64,000 nucleotides of DNA from Gibbula magus. Its lineage: Eukaryota > Mollusca > Gastropoda > Trochida > Trochidae. A program made the position numbers and the translations under genes. Shown here in pieces: positions 38,900 through 50,340 of this stretch. Where the stretch lies: assembly GCA_936450465.1 (NCBI GenBank), contig OW388289.1, forward strand, positions 75,690,593 through 75,754,592, in the 5' to 3' direction. The notes under the pieces were generated by a model that saw only the letters and a program-made list of their open reading frames with translations, was not told where the DNA came from and did not search any database. How positions within the stretch are numbered: the first letter of the stretch is position 1; every line of letters starts with the position of its first letter.

Positions 38900-39540
38900 A
38901 TCAATCTTAATCATGTCCGATCGTAGAATAAAGAAGGAGTGTGGCTTTTCTGATGGAAGTGTTTGCACCATAATTCATCAGCACTTACACATGTCCCAGG
39001 TGTCTGCAAGATGGTGGCCACGAAACTTCAATTCACAAGTTCGACACCAGAGAGTTGAATCCAGACGTGAGCTCTTGGACATCTACAATGCTGATCCCGA
39101 TAACTTCCGTGCCCGCCTGGTTACAGGGGATGGAACGTGGATTCATCGCTGGGATCCTGACACCAAGCAAGAACCCATGCAACGGAAGCATAAACACTCT
39201 CGATCAAGAAGAAGAGGCGCGGCATGTTGACTCTTTGAATTATGCTTCTCCCTGACAACGCTCCAGAGCACAAGAGTCGTATTGCACAAGTTCCAATTCA
39301 ACAATGTGACTTTGAACAACTTAACCATCCCCTTACAGTCCTGATCTGGCCCAAAACGATTTCTATCTGTTTCGCAATTTGAAATCACACTTGCGCGCTA
39401 CAATATTTAGCGATGATGAATTCAAGACAGCTACTGAGGCGTGGCTGAGGAGCCAGTCAGAAGACTTCTACCGCAAGGACATAGACAGTCTCAAAGACAA
39501 ATGGGCATCGATGTCTTGGGAGATTATATTGAAAAATAAA
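38900..39540 (+). mobile_element. mariner transposase relic with internal deletion
   Basis: The frame 38917-39230 encodes the helix-turn-helix part and first catalytic region of a mariner transposase: GSVCTIIHQHLHMSQVSARW, RHQRVESRRELLDIYN and RARLVTGDGTWIHRWDPDTK. After 39230 the frame breaks. Pieces matching the second catalytic region (LPDNAPEHKSRIAQ, then QLNHP) follow at about 39245-39330, and the C-terminus (LKSHLRATIFSDDEFKTATE, SEDFYRKDIDSLKDKW) lies at 39379-39510. The segment between the two catalytic aspartates is largely missing and several frames are shifted, so this is a pseudogene. The first catalytic Asp is kept in TGDGTW, where TGDETW is usual. Confidence 0.9.
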
Positions 39541-40261
39541 ATCAATATCACAACCACTGGCTTCTGTTTTGTATCCACTTCTGTGAACTTATTGACTTCC
39601 CCACGTATATGTATTGAAATAGGACATGTCTTTCGATGTCAATGACATTCATGCATATACCAAGTTATGTTTGTACGCATTGAAGCTATCGTATTATAAT
39701 TTCGGATAACATGCACATCTACAAAAACAAAACTATCCACATATTACCTACTTTCATACGTATATACATACATACATACATACATAAATACATAAATACA
39801 TTAAAATCAAACATACATGGTAATAAAGGTTGCTGTACCCCTGCACCAAAACCAATATTTGGCTGTATGCAGAAATGATAATCCTTTTGTCGTAAACCAT
39901 CGGGACATATCGTCAAAACACGTCTTGTGAATGAGGATATTCATATGTTCCACGACGTGCATGTAAATTTCAACTCTTGAAATATACATGCACGAAATAT
40001 GTAGCCCATCAGAAGATTGGTAATGCTGAAGGTGAAATGTATGTGTGAATGAAACTAACAAACAAAACCTTAAATGCTTTATATCCTTTATATGAATTGT
40101 TATTCGTTGCATTTCACTAACTTCCATCCTGTATATTTTGCTATCAGACACTTTCTCTTACCTCACTTACAAGCGGTAAAAGAGCATTTGGGTATTTTTC
40201 ATAATATTTTATGTGGTTTCCATACATGTCAAAATACCACATGTGCTGATTTAAGTTCAAA
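39541..40261. other. Intergenic, no gene seen
   Basis: Contains a short (CATA)n run at about 39767-39790. No supported coding sequence. Confidence 0.4.
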
Positions 40262-42310
40262 TAATAAGATAAGATCATTCTTTATTGCCCCTTAGGGAAT
40301 TTGTTTCACGTCTGAGTGAGCATAAATACAAAATTATACACATTCATTTATAATAAATACATGGAATATATACATGGTTATAAAACATGGACAACGAGTA
40401 TGATGATGGGAACAGTAACGCTTATTCAATAAAGAAATTGACTTTGGTACAAAACACAGTAAATAACGTTTGGTTTTGAACGTCGGTACATTATACCGAC
40501 GACCAGAGGGTAACAATTCAAAACAGTCGTGCAAAACATGTGGAGGGTCAAAGATAATTTGTGAAGCCAAGTTTTGAATGAAGTTCATATAATGTCTTAA
40601 AAATACGATTAGAACTTGTCTCTCCTTGTTTAATTATCTTATTTAATTTGTTTCTATTTGTTAGTGACAGGGAGCCGAACCAACATTGTATAGAGAACAT
40701 GAGAATAGACAGGTTTTATAGAAAAGAGCCAAAATAGTTGAGTCAATGTGGTAAGATCGGAGCTTCCTGAGGAAATGAAGGCGAGATTGACATTTGCTAT
40801 AAATACGAACCGTATGTTCAGAGAAATTTAACTTATTATCAATTTGAGTTTCAAGTTATTTGTAACTACTAACTACTTCAACAGTATCTTCATTTACAAT
40901 GACTGGACTCCGTGCTGGCTGATTCCTTCGAAAATCTATAACAAGTTCCTTTGTTTTTGATCCAAAAAGTTGTCACGACACCGCTTAACAAAATCATTTA
41001 TTTCATCTTTATATGTATTCTCGCTGTCAAAGAGTAGATTGCTAATAGATGTATCATTGGCGAACTTGAACCTAGAACAGTTTGGTTGAGAACGTACACA
41101 GTCATTAGTATACAATGTGAAAAGTATTGGAGACAATACACATCCTTGAGGAGCACTGGTGTTAATAGACACAGTCCGGGAACAAGAACTTTTCCTTTTG
41201 AGATAATGGGACCTGTCAAACAAGAATGAGGCTATCCATTTAACCTGAGAAGGACATATATCTAAATCAATTAATTTCTTAATCACAATGTGAGACTGAA
41301 TGGTGTTAAAGGCTGAGGAGAAGTCAACAAACAATATTCTGACATAGGCAGCAGGTTTCTCAAGATGTTGATAAACAGAGTTTAACAGAGACACAGTAGC
41401 ATCTTCTACGCCTCGCCTCGCTCTGCAAGCGAATTGCAAAGGATCTAAATGCGGATTAACGTGATTCAGGAGCATACAAAGCACAATACGCTCAAACACT
41501 TCATAGCAATTGAAGTTAAAGCAACAGGTCTAAAGTCATTATTAACAGTGGGTTTACTCTTCTTGGGAACAGGTATCACCTCGGATAACTTCCAGGATCA
41601 GGGTATAATATGAGAGTCCAAATAGAGTTGATAGATTTTACAAAAGACCGATGACAGCTGATCTCTACATTTTTCACTATAACACCAATCAAACATTCCA
41701 GGCCTGATGATTTCCTGACGTTTATTTTTGAGAATCTAAACAAAACGTCTTCTTCGGATATGCGGGGTTTGTAATTGTCAATTCGCATATTATCTAACAA
41801 GTACTTTTTTTCTTTTGAAAAATCTTTATCGTCAAATTCATTGAGTTCATTAACAAATGTAGACGCTTCACCCAGTGAAACTACTTCCCGTGGCTTTTTA
41901 CATCCAATAATAGCCTTCACCCCTTGACATGCTCTCCTGCTGTTATTCCGTCTGAATTCATCTTCCACTCTTCTCTTGAATTCTTCTTTGCACTCTCTAT
42001 TTTTTTTTTATTGATTTCCTTTTGAATATTAGATAAATGAACACAGTCTTTAGACATAAACGCACGCTTCTTTTCATTCAAAGGTAGTTTTAATTCTTTC
42101 GAGACCCATGGTTTAATATTAGAATATATTTTAATCTCCCGAGTGGGAATAATGGTGTCAGAGCAAAATGCAATATAACTTGTGACAATGTCATTGAACT
42201 CATCAGGATCATCACAACCTCAGCTCATCGCATCCCAGTCTGTACATTCGAAGCATCCTCTCAGGCGATCAAGAGAATCAGCATTCCACGATTTGATGGT
42301 TTTCTCTTAA
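40262..42310 (-). mobile_element. Non-LTR retrotransposon (LINE), reverse strand, degraded
   Basis: Reading from 42310 downward, a linker region (KPWVSKELKLPLNEKKRAF at about 42110-42050) leads into a reverse-transcriptase domain in two frames, 41968-41576 and 41499-40936, so there is at least one frameshift near 41500-41576. The polymerase motifs RILFVDFSSAFNTI, APQGCVLSPILFTLYTNDC and FKFANDTS are visible. The catalytic FADD box reads FAND (Asp to Asn at 41056-41058), so this copy would be inactive even without the frameshift. The 3' end is GGGGCAATAAAGAATGATCT with a TCTTA tail at about 40262-40300. The endonuclease domain is not seen. Confidence 0.88.
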
Positions 42311-43230
42311 TACTACTGTTCCTGTTTTCAGTTGGTAAACATTTGAAGGTGACTAGAGCATACACATCGTATGAACAATCTCACGATAAGGGATATATTA
42401 ATAAGCAACAAAGATGTTACCAAATGAAAGAAGAATGTTGTGATACGTAACCAATAGAATTAGAATATGCTGATTGATACATCCATTATACACCTGATGA
42501 TAAATAAATCATTAGATATTTACAATAATCCAGCGAATCAAAGTATTCTTTAAATATGTTTTATTCCTTTGAATTTTAAAACGTTTTATTGGAATAGCGC
42601 ATGGGATTGGAGTTGTGGTGTCATTGGCATTGTACTGTTATCACGTGACCTACCCACACAATTCTTTGTGTGGGCGAGAAACTATTTAGTCAGAGGAATC
42701 ACAACTGAAAGAAATCACTGCTTACATAAATGTAGCGTTATCTGTACTGTCCACTAACTAAATCAGATTTGAACCAAAGTTTCGTAACGTTCTTTAAAGA
42801 GCTGTAAGTTGTAATGGTCAATTTATCATTAACTTTTTTTTTAAATCGATTAGTTTAAAACATGCCCCTATTATGTTACTTGCTGGTGTTATTTTAAATG
42901 ATGCAGGAATAGGATTATCCCAAATTGAATAAAATCACTGTTTGTAATTAAATTGTTTAAATATCTGCAGCCATACCTCAATGAGGTTACAAAAACACTG
43001 TTATATTCGCTACATACAAAACAACAGACGAATATGTTTACGGAAATCAACGTAAATCTTTTTCAATCGCAGTTTTCATTTTAAGAAAAACACCTATGAC
43101 AGTTACGCAACAAATGGCTTTCTAAAATTTTGATTCCGTGCATCAAAATACGTCTAACTTTAACCTTTGACCTACCTTGTTGACCACGTTCAATACACGT
43201 GTCCATACAGAGGTCGGGAGATCGTTTTTG
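42311..43230. other. Intergenic upstream of the deiodinase gene
   Basis: No gene recognised. The deiodinase promoter follows directly. Confidence 0.4.
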
Positions 43231-43241
43231 GACAGTTGAGA

Positions 43242-43249
43242 TATATAAG
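43242..43249 (+). promoter_or_regulatory. TATA box of the deiodinase gene
   Basis: TATATAAG lies about 30 bases upstream of a presumed start near 43272 and of a short leader exon that ends at a good donor (GGACAG|GTAGGT, 43300/43301). Confidence 0.6.
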
Positions 43250-43271
43250 GGCGTGAAGCTACGGAGGCTCT

Positions 43272-43300
43272 CAATGAACGGATAAGTGAGTTGTGGACAG
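43272..43300 (+). other. Non-coding leader exon of the deiodinase gene (5'UTR)
   Basis: Inferred from the TATA box upstream, the donor GTAGGT at 43301 and the acceptor ATTTCAG at 43725, one base before the deiodinase start codon. The intron would be 425 bases. The start position is an estimate. Confidence 0.5.
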
Positions 43301-43726
43301 GTAGGTCGAGATTAGTTCCTTCCCGTCCCATTGTGTCTACTAAGTGATGTAACCAGATTCATTTTGATGCTGTTCAAATACCATACACTGCTTTTGCATA
43401 ATAGTTTTGGTTTTGTTTAGTTAATAATATTATTTTTAAAAAAATATTTTGATCGCTTTATGAACCTGTTTTTCATTGTTTTGCTATCATTGCAAACGTT
43501 TCTCTCATTAAAATGCATTGGCAATTGTTTGATTGTGTTAGAATTAATAAGACATAAATAAAATAACCAAGATGCTTAAGATGCTTATAAAATGATGTTT
43601 TTGTCATGATGCTTATATCAGTATTCGTACGATGTCATGATGCTTATATCGGGATGATTATGTTGTTATGCTCAATAGTAAGCATGGCAGTACTTTCAGT
43701 AATGAGTAAATGGTTACCATTTCAGG

Positions 43727-44482
43727 ATGGAGGTCCCTCGGTTCTTCGTTCTGCAGGTGAGGATAGTAATGGCTATCTTCCGCTTCTTCGCTATGATGAC
43801 TGTGCTCAACATCTCCAGATTCTGTTCGCCTGTCAAGGAGTTCCTGAAGAAGACTGCCAATGTGATTCTTGAAGGCACTCCAGTTTCCTTCGACGAAATC
43901 CACAATTCTGCATTTACTATTTCCTTCTTGAGGTACATGATAAACTCTAACTACAGATCGCTCTTCATGGAAGCGGAGCTCAACAAACCCGCGCCCAACG
44001 CTTGGGTGTGGACAGAAGACGGCAAGAAGAAGTGTCGTCTGCTCGAATACTCTGCAAAAGGACGTCCACTTGTCCTCAACTTCGGCAGCTGCTCATGACC
44101 CCCGTTTATTGCCAAGCTTGGCAACTTTAAAAGGATGGTGGAGAAGCACAACAGTGCAGCTGACTTTCTTATTGTCTACACGGATGAGGCGCATTCCACT
44201 AACGAATGGTATCTCCCAAGCAATAAGTACCAGGTGACGTCATCAAGGTATCTCACGGATCGTGTCCATGCAGCTTCCTTCTTGAAACAGGAGAGCATCG
44301 TCTGTCCCATCGTGGTCGATGACCCTTCAGACGAGGCGTCCACCAAGTACGGCAGCATCCCTGAGCGACTCTACATCGTCCTCAACGGCGTGGTGGTGTA
44401 CGCGGGGGCTGACGGGCCCTTCGGCTATGAGTTGCAGGAGGTTGATGATTGGCTCACTGCATACGCTCAACAGACGCAGTAG
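43727..44482 (+). CDS. DIO: Iodothyronine deiodinase, selenoprotein (in-frame UGA = Sec124)
   Basis: Deiodinases are membrane-anchored thioredoxin-fold enzymes that remove iodine from thyroid-hormone-type iodothyronines, with selenocysteine as the attacking residue. The frame gives 251 residues in one coding exon (43726-44486) if the TGA at 44096-44098 is read as Sec. Around it is the family active site NFGSCS-Sec-PPF (vertebrate type: GSCT-Sec-P), and the frame continues with strong family similarity beyond the TGA: FLIVYTDEAHSTNEW, DRVHAASFL, CPIVVDD, YGSIPERLYIVLNG and GADGPFGYELQEVDDWL. An N-terminal hydrophobic segment (about residues 9-28) is the membrane anchor. The real stop is TAG at 44480. 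The start is the first ATG after an acceptor at 43725. Four bases after the stop lies a donor (AGCAAG|GTAACT), so the 3'UTR is probably spliced. Subtype DIO1/2/3 cannot be assigned; invertebrate enzymes form their own group. Confidence 0.95.
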
Positions 44483-46061
44483 CAAGGTAACTATCTCTAA
44501 TATCCTTTGTTATTTCTATAACATAGGGCAAATTGACCTAGGTTCGGACAGGGAACGATTCAAATATTATAAAGGACTGTATAATAATTATCTGTAAAAA
44601 GTCAATTTCAGCCCACCAAAATATTGAATATAGAGTATTTTATTTGATGTCGATATAGATATGCATTACTGCTTTAGATTAACCGAAAAATAATTGTTTT
44701 AGTTGCGTATATCCACTCGCCCGAGGTTCGGACAGTTTTGACCTGATCTAGGACACTACCACATAATGGTCCGCCATGCGTCATAGTTAAAATATTTATC
44801 AAAATGCTTCTTTATATAAAAAAAAACACGCAATGAATAGTCAATGAAAAACATATTAAATATCCCAGTAGTATAACTAATACAGAGCATGCTTTCCGAT
44901 GATAAATTCTTAGCAACTGTCGCATGCGTCGTTAGAATTTATGACGTCTAAATAACATCCGCAGGCATTGACGCAAAACGATGTGAACATTTTCATTTAC
45001 TAACTAACTTACACGTCATACACTGTATTGTTTCTACATTGTGTCTACCAAGATAACGTAATAGTTTCCGAACAAAGGTCATTTTGACAAATAGCCAAAA
45101 TCTCAAAACCTAACACCAGAATCTCTTTTAAAGTATTGAATATTCTAAATCATTGTGTATGTATATCTTCTTGTGTAGCCATAGCCTACAATTTGATATA
45201 TTCTGGAGTTTCCTATATGTTCTGAACTGTGCGCCGAAAGCAACATTTTGAAACAAAAATATTACAGTTAATGCAGTCAGTATCGTGTCCGTTCGGAGTG
45301 CAAAACTGTCCGAAGTTCGATCAGTTGTCCTATAATATATAAATTTAACATGACCGTTAATATAGTGCGTCATGTCTCACATAGCTTGTTCTCTGAACGC
45401 ATTAAAACATAAATGTGTTGATTGTATAAGTACCTCCAGTAGAAAGAAAAAGTACTCCTTTTCAAATCACACCAACATACAGTGACTGGAGCACACAAGT
45501 TGTCCACAAACTGGACCGAAACTTACTGTCATAGAAAAGCTGAGGTGAGCAGGTGCTTGCACTTGAGTAAAGATGTTATCAGGTGTTGAACACTGTCCCG
45601 TATCGAACCACTAACTTACAACGTCCAGCTGTCTGTCTTACTGTTACAGTCCAGAGTCTACAGTCGTGAAGTCCGCTTGTGTCATAGTTCCTAAAAAGTG
45701 GCGCACATGTCAAGGTCTGATAGCATGTGTGTACTTTTACCGGTGTAAGATACGTTAATTATGACGACTCATCAGTTACTAGTTCTGTTACTGAACTTCT
45801 ACTGCTATACCTAGCATTACTACCACTACTTCCACTAGGACAGAGCAATCTTGCCAGTAACCATTAAAGGTATTTAAAATAAATGTACATGTATTTAGTC
45901 ACTCCCTCTGCTTTTCAGCGATTAACCGTGTGGTTGACAAATGTATATATAATAGAAAAGGACGTTATCTACCTGCGATTACTTTTAAAAGCACTTAAAT
46001 AATAACGTTAACAACAATATTGACTAAATTCCAACATTCCACTCAATATCCAATTTGAATT

Positions 46062-46085
46062 ACACACACACACACACACACACAC
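46062..46085. repeat. (CA)n microsatellite
   Basis: Twelve CA units, in the presumed 3'UTR intron of the deiodinase gene. Confidence 0.95.
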
Positions 46086-46640
46086 GTAGAATCAGTTGTT
46101 CAAATTCGATAAAGATTAGCCTTTTTTAAAAATCGTATCTGTCACGATTTTGTTCATGACGCATATGGTGTACTATGATTTCTCCGTTATCGATGACATC
46201 GGTCCTTCGTCAAAACGTGTTTCGTCATTGTTGACTATTTGTCCAATCTTGTTCGATTGGATATACTACTGACCTATTGACCCACATCAGACGGACCTCG
46301 AGTAAGGCTACTAGATACCAACCATCACAGAGTGTTTATACTGTAGTAGGCGGTGGTCATGATTAGGTGTCGTATCAAGATACGTGGGTACACAGTATAG
46401 ACGTTCAAAAGTTTTCTTATCAGGTGACGATCCGATAACCTTTGACCGTGATGGAAACGCATAAAAATATCAGTTCTGTCATATCATTGTTAACTTTTAC
46501 AAGTAATTGCGATATGAAATGGGTGGTATTTATGAATAGCGAAATTTAGAAAGTTTACAAATTAAAGATTGTTAATGTCAGATTAAAGTGCTGGTGACCT
46601 AGCTCAGTGTAAATGTCCTGTGTGAAGGTATAGCCATTAA

Positions 46641-46864
46641 AGGGACACCGCGTCGAGGATAAAGATGAGATCAGATTTATCTACCTATGGTGACTAGCTT
46701 GTCTGCTAGGGAGTCACGCTTCACTTCACTGTTTTCATGGAGTTGATTTTATTACCAATTATATAAAAGTGTCTGAATTTGGGGTCTGTGACTCGTTGGC
46801 AGACACTCTAATCAGCATAGGTAGAAAAATATGATCTCATCTTTATCCTCGACGCGGCGTCCCT
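46641..46864. mobile_element. TTAA-flanked miniature element with ~49-bp inverted repeats
   Basis: Left arm 46641-46689 begins AGGGACACCGCGTCGAGG. Right arm 46816-46864 ends CCTCGACGCGGCGTCCCT. Only a few mismatches separate the arms. TTAA flanks both sides (46637-46640, 46865-46868). At 224 bp it has no coding capacity. It sits in the presumed 3'UTR intron of the deiodinase. Confidence 0.88.
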
Positions 46865-46997
46865 TTAAACACTGATGACCAAATATATATAATAAACCAA
46901 CATCGACTCTGTTGAAAATCGAGTTTGAAGATATAAGAACACCGTCATATGTGATGAGATTGTGGATATTTAAAAAATGTTGATTTTTGCATACTGT

Positions 46998-47062
46998 CGA
47001 GTCAAGTGAAGTCCTTTATTTGCATGAAGACCATAGGCCCATATACAATGTCAATGTCTTGT
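46998..47062 (-). mobile_element. LINE/SINE 3' tail, reverse orientation
   Basis: Reversed version of the tail at 37195-37268: GTCGAGTCAAGTGAAGTCCT then TTTGCATGAAGACCATAGGC and CCATATACAATG. Confidence 0.55.
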
Positions 47063-48170
47063 AATAAACTAAATAGTTCTCTGTTTCGCTATAGTCAGTC
47101 TGTATCTATCGTTCTGGTAGTAGCACGTGTCCTTGACGAACAGTGCAAAGTCTAAATGATTGTGATATACGTGTAACTGTTCTTCTTCTGTTTACAGGCT
47201 TTAGCTGCTGGCACGACGGTTCAGGGACATCATGAACTCTTGAACAATTTTCTGAAATATTCCAAATAAACATGTGATAACAATTGACAATGTGAAGGGA
47301 TAATTCCGTCAAAGAACTGAAGAGACACCCGGCGGGGCAGAAACCAATGTGTGTAACCACAGAAAGAAACCTATCCGGCCTGCGTAACGATCACTGTAAG
47401 GAGTATACACAGACCTCAATGACTTTCATGTACCAGTGTCGATTTCGATATTGATGTTCAACTGAAACTAGTGTATGGTCGGCTAAATTGTAACTAAGAA
47501 TTTCACAAAATACTAAAAATTGAAAAAAATAACCGTAATAATTATTTATAACATTTTTGCTCAAACCTTAGTGCTAATTCAAAAAAGTGTTCTCTGCCTC
47601 CACGTGTAAGTGTTGAAGTACATATCGAGTAACGAGAGGCGATAAGATATTACGAAATTTAAGTTATAACTATTCTGATTCAGGGCCACCTCGTGAATAA
47701 AGGTGCTCTGTAATCAGGACTGTTATCATTTTATTTTTTCCCTAAGTATTTCTGGACGTATAAATTGTTTCCTGTTTATATGTTTTTCATTAACGATCAT
47801 TATTCAAATGATCTGTTGCGGTGTCCATGTGTTAAACCGGTGAAACCAAAATATGACTGTATTTTAAAACAAAACGTATGGGTTGTTTATGTGTGTTTGT
47901 TATTAAGATGAGATACGAGAATTTTTAACTGGCGTGTTGTCTCCATTTCCTCTTCATACATGGAACATATATCATTTATACATGTTTCGTTGTTTCTCAT
48001 CATCAACCTACCAAGTTTGGACATTTGTGATTACGTTCATCATCACGTTTTGATGATTTAATGCCATCAAATATGCCGCATAAATTCATGTTCATATGTT
48101 CACGTTTTTCATATCCACGTACCATCATAACATTCATCGCGCCTCTGTTGTACCTCTGCCGACTGATAAC

Positions 48171-48230
48171 GGGATCTGTTATGATCGTGTGACTGGAAAC
48201 TGCTGAGGTCACGTGTGAGGGTTAGATTCC
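48171..48230 (+). promoter_or_regulatory. SECIS element candidate for the deiodinase
   Basis: SECIS elements in 3'UTRs direct Sec insertion at UGA. All expected parts are present. Helix I: 48171-48178 with 48223-48230 (8 pairs, including G-U). A small internal loop follows. The quartet is ATGA at 48181-48184 against TGA at 48216-48218, giving the tandem G.A pairs. Helix II: CGTGTGAC 48186-48193 with GTCACGTG 48208-48215 (8 pairs, two G-U). The apical loop holds an AAA run at 48197-48199, 12 bases after ATGA, the usual spacing. It is on the same strand as the deiodinase, 3.7 kb past its stop. Pairing was worked out by hand. Confidence 0.72.
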
Positions 48231-48356
48231 TGTGATTGGTCGGCTGATGATAACGAAGGCGATAACATTATGCATCTGCTATGAATCTCTCCAATATCGC
48301 CAGTTATTGTTCAGCATGTATATAATGTATATAATATCATCTTCATGACATGTTTT

Positions 48357-48362
48357 AATAAA
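48357..48362 (+). promoter_or_regulatory. Polyadenylation signal downstream of the SECIS
   Basis: AATAAA, about 130 bases after the SECIS candidate, suitable for ending the deiodinase transcript near 48380. Confidence 0.5.
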
Positions 48363-48385
48363 TTATATATATTTGAAATGGTGTT

Positions 48386-49072
48386 GTGTTAATTCTCAAT
48401 ATTCGATTTAGAAAATATTCGATTGCTGGAAAGCGCTTGTAAAATCCCAAAGCTAAGTAAGTAAGTAGCCTTTCAATTGTGGCTGAAAAAGATAGATAGG
48501 GTGATGATATACTTCTGACTGGAGAATAGAAAAACCATAGTAATTCGCCTAATATCGCCTATATCATGGGAAGATGGTTGGAAGCCCGTGAGAGTGTGAT
48601 GATGTGGATTTAATATCCAGATGGACGCAAGCATTCAATGAAACTATAGCAACACTATTAGACAAATATTGCACATTGAACATTCATTTATAAATGTTAA
48701 TGGGACTAACTTGACACAAATCCAGCAAATGTGTGAGCCATTTAGATATTTTACGAACGCTTTACTTACCGGCTTTAATCAAATGACAAGCAACGACAGA
48801 GAATAACTTAGATTTCATTGATTTGCTAAAGCCTACACTTTCTGTATCAGCCACCGTCTTCTGCGTACTTATCAAATCAATTTGAATATAAAAAAACAAC
48901 GTTGCTATATACTGACGAGATTGTGAGCAGAGGCCATACAATATTTTATTTTATGGTATCTGTTGTAAGTAAGAGCTAGAATATCATAGAGCGTCTCATT
49001 TGTAATTTACTTATTGTGCAGTCATATCTTCATGATTGAAAAGCGATACTGAATTCAGTAGACAGAGTGACG
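48386..49072. other. Intergenic, no gene seen
   Basis: AT-rich; no supported frames or repeats recognised. Confidence 0.35.
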
Positions 49073-49076
49073 TTAA

Positions 49077-49431
49077 AGGGGCAGTAGCACGTTTATTCGA
49101 TGAAATAAGTCAATGAAATGAATTTGAAAAATAATGTCACCAACAGTAAAACACTCTTCTCTCTTCGGAAAATCAAGATAAAAAATGAATGCACACGGTT
49201 CCGTAAAGCCATGGAAATCTTTTTTGTCATTCGAAATAATAAAATGTGTTCACAATAAAATGGCCGCCATGCAATTTTTGCTTTATACGCAACACCGTTA
49301 TTACCACTACGGATAATTGGTTTGTGTAATAAGATGTTTTACTCTCTTAAGGAAATATACATGACATAAACTATCATTATAAATGGGAAATTTGAAAAAA
49401 TAAAATTTGCAAAAAACGTGCTACTGGCCCT
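49077..49431. mobile_element. TTAA miniature element, AGGGGCAGTAGCAC family
   Basis: Ends AGGGGCAGTAGCACGTTT and AAAACGTGCTACTGGCCCT are inverted copies flanked by TTAA at 49073-49076 and 49432-49435. At 355 bp it has no coding capacity. It is about 85-90% similar by eye to the copy at 61225-61563, with older copies at 21739-22095 and 24623-24928. Confidence 0.88.
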
Positions 49432-49435
49432 TTAA

Positions 49436-50118
49436 GTACGTGTTGTGAATAATCTAGCAAACGTTGCGTTAACTTGTGAACAGATGTTTAATACAATGTG
49501 AGTGCATGGGGTATTATGTAATATGACTATTTGCAAATAACACCACAATTTAATGAACTAACGTAGCAAAGCATGGTGAAGTGAACGATTTAATTAAGTG
49601 TACAATACCCATTACGATGATTGTTACGTAGGCTGTTGGATTGTGTTAGTTTTTGTTCCGTGGTGACACCTTGCTTGCGGGTGTGTCTCTTCAATCAGTA
49701 ACATTGCAATAAGTAAGCTCTGATAGTCACGTATTGTTTGGTTTATGATAATAAAATATGCTTAACCTTTTTATTAGCATCATTGTGTCATAGCTAGGTT
49801 GATTGCTTTTTGTTGTTATTAACAGAAAACAATACAAATTTGTAAAATTTAGGTAAAAAGCTACAAGATAACAATAAAATTCCTTTTCGTCTTACATAAA
49901 CATGCAACTTTTGCAATTGTCAAATTATTACATGACATTTTAGAATTTAAATTTAAGTTGTGGGAACATCGATAATCTTGAAGAATTTTACTTATAGTCT
50001 TTTTGATAAATAATTACATTATAGACACAACCAAAAGTATCAGACATCTTTCAACACACCTCAAACTCTTTTCATTGGATGCAAATTCTTTAATAACTAT
50101 CAGCACAGGACGTTACCT
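49436..50118. other. Intergenic, no gene seen
   Basis: AT-rich sequence with no supported gene or recognised repeat. Confidence 0.35.
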
Positions 50119-50340
50119 GGGCCGTGTTCAAGAGAGGTTTCAAAGTAATCGCTCAATTAGCGATTACTTTTAAACCCCTGTTGAACGCGATTGCTCAATG
50201 TAGCGCTAAGAAGAAAAGCGTGCGAACTTTGAGGTTTTGCACCGTGTCGTTCAGGAAAGAATGAGCGCTACTTGAGCGCTACTAGAGCGCTACATTGAAC
50301 AATCAATCAATTGAGCGCTCGCTGTTATGGAACGCAGCCC
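50119..50340. mobile_element. Small element with GGGC(C/T)G(T/C)GTTC ends
   Basis: Starts GGGCCGTGTTCAAGAG; the right end is the inverted GTTATGGAACGCAGCCC. The inside is packed with inverted copies of ATTGAGCGCT / AGCGCTA. The ends resemble miniature elements of the Harbinger or hAT type, but no target duplication is evident. Confidence 0.55.

Larger units (their letters stand above)
47198..48380 (+). other. Candidate 3'UTR exon of the deiodinase mRNA
   Basis: A good acceptor (TTCTTCTTCTGTTTACAG, ending 47197) would join the donor at 44487, just after the deiodinase stop codon, removing a 2.7-kb intron. The exon would run to the AATAAA at 48357-48362 and would contain the SECIS candidate at 48171-48230. 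Earlier AATAAA hexamers at 47265-47270 and about 47697 could end the message before the SECIS. No other gene in the region explains these signals. The splice is inferred, not observed. Confidence 0.5.

Noticed and set aside
44096..44098. TGA read as a premature stop, making the deiodinase a pseudogene
   Set aside because: It falls on the catalytic Sec codon of the family, the downstream frame is conserved to the family end, and a SECIS candidate exists.
47261..47330. SECIS search hits near ATGTGATAAC and ATGTGAAGGG
   Set aside because: No matching helix with a TGA partner and apical A pair could be drawn, unlike the element at 48171-48230.
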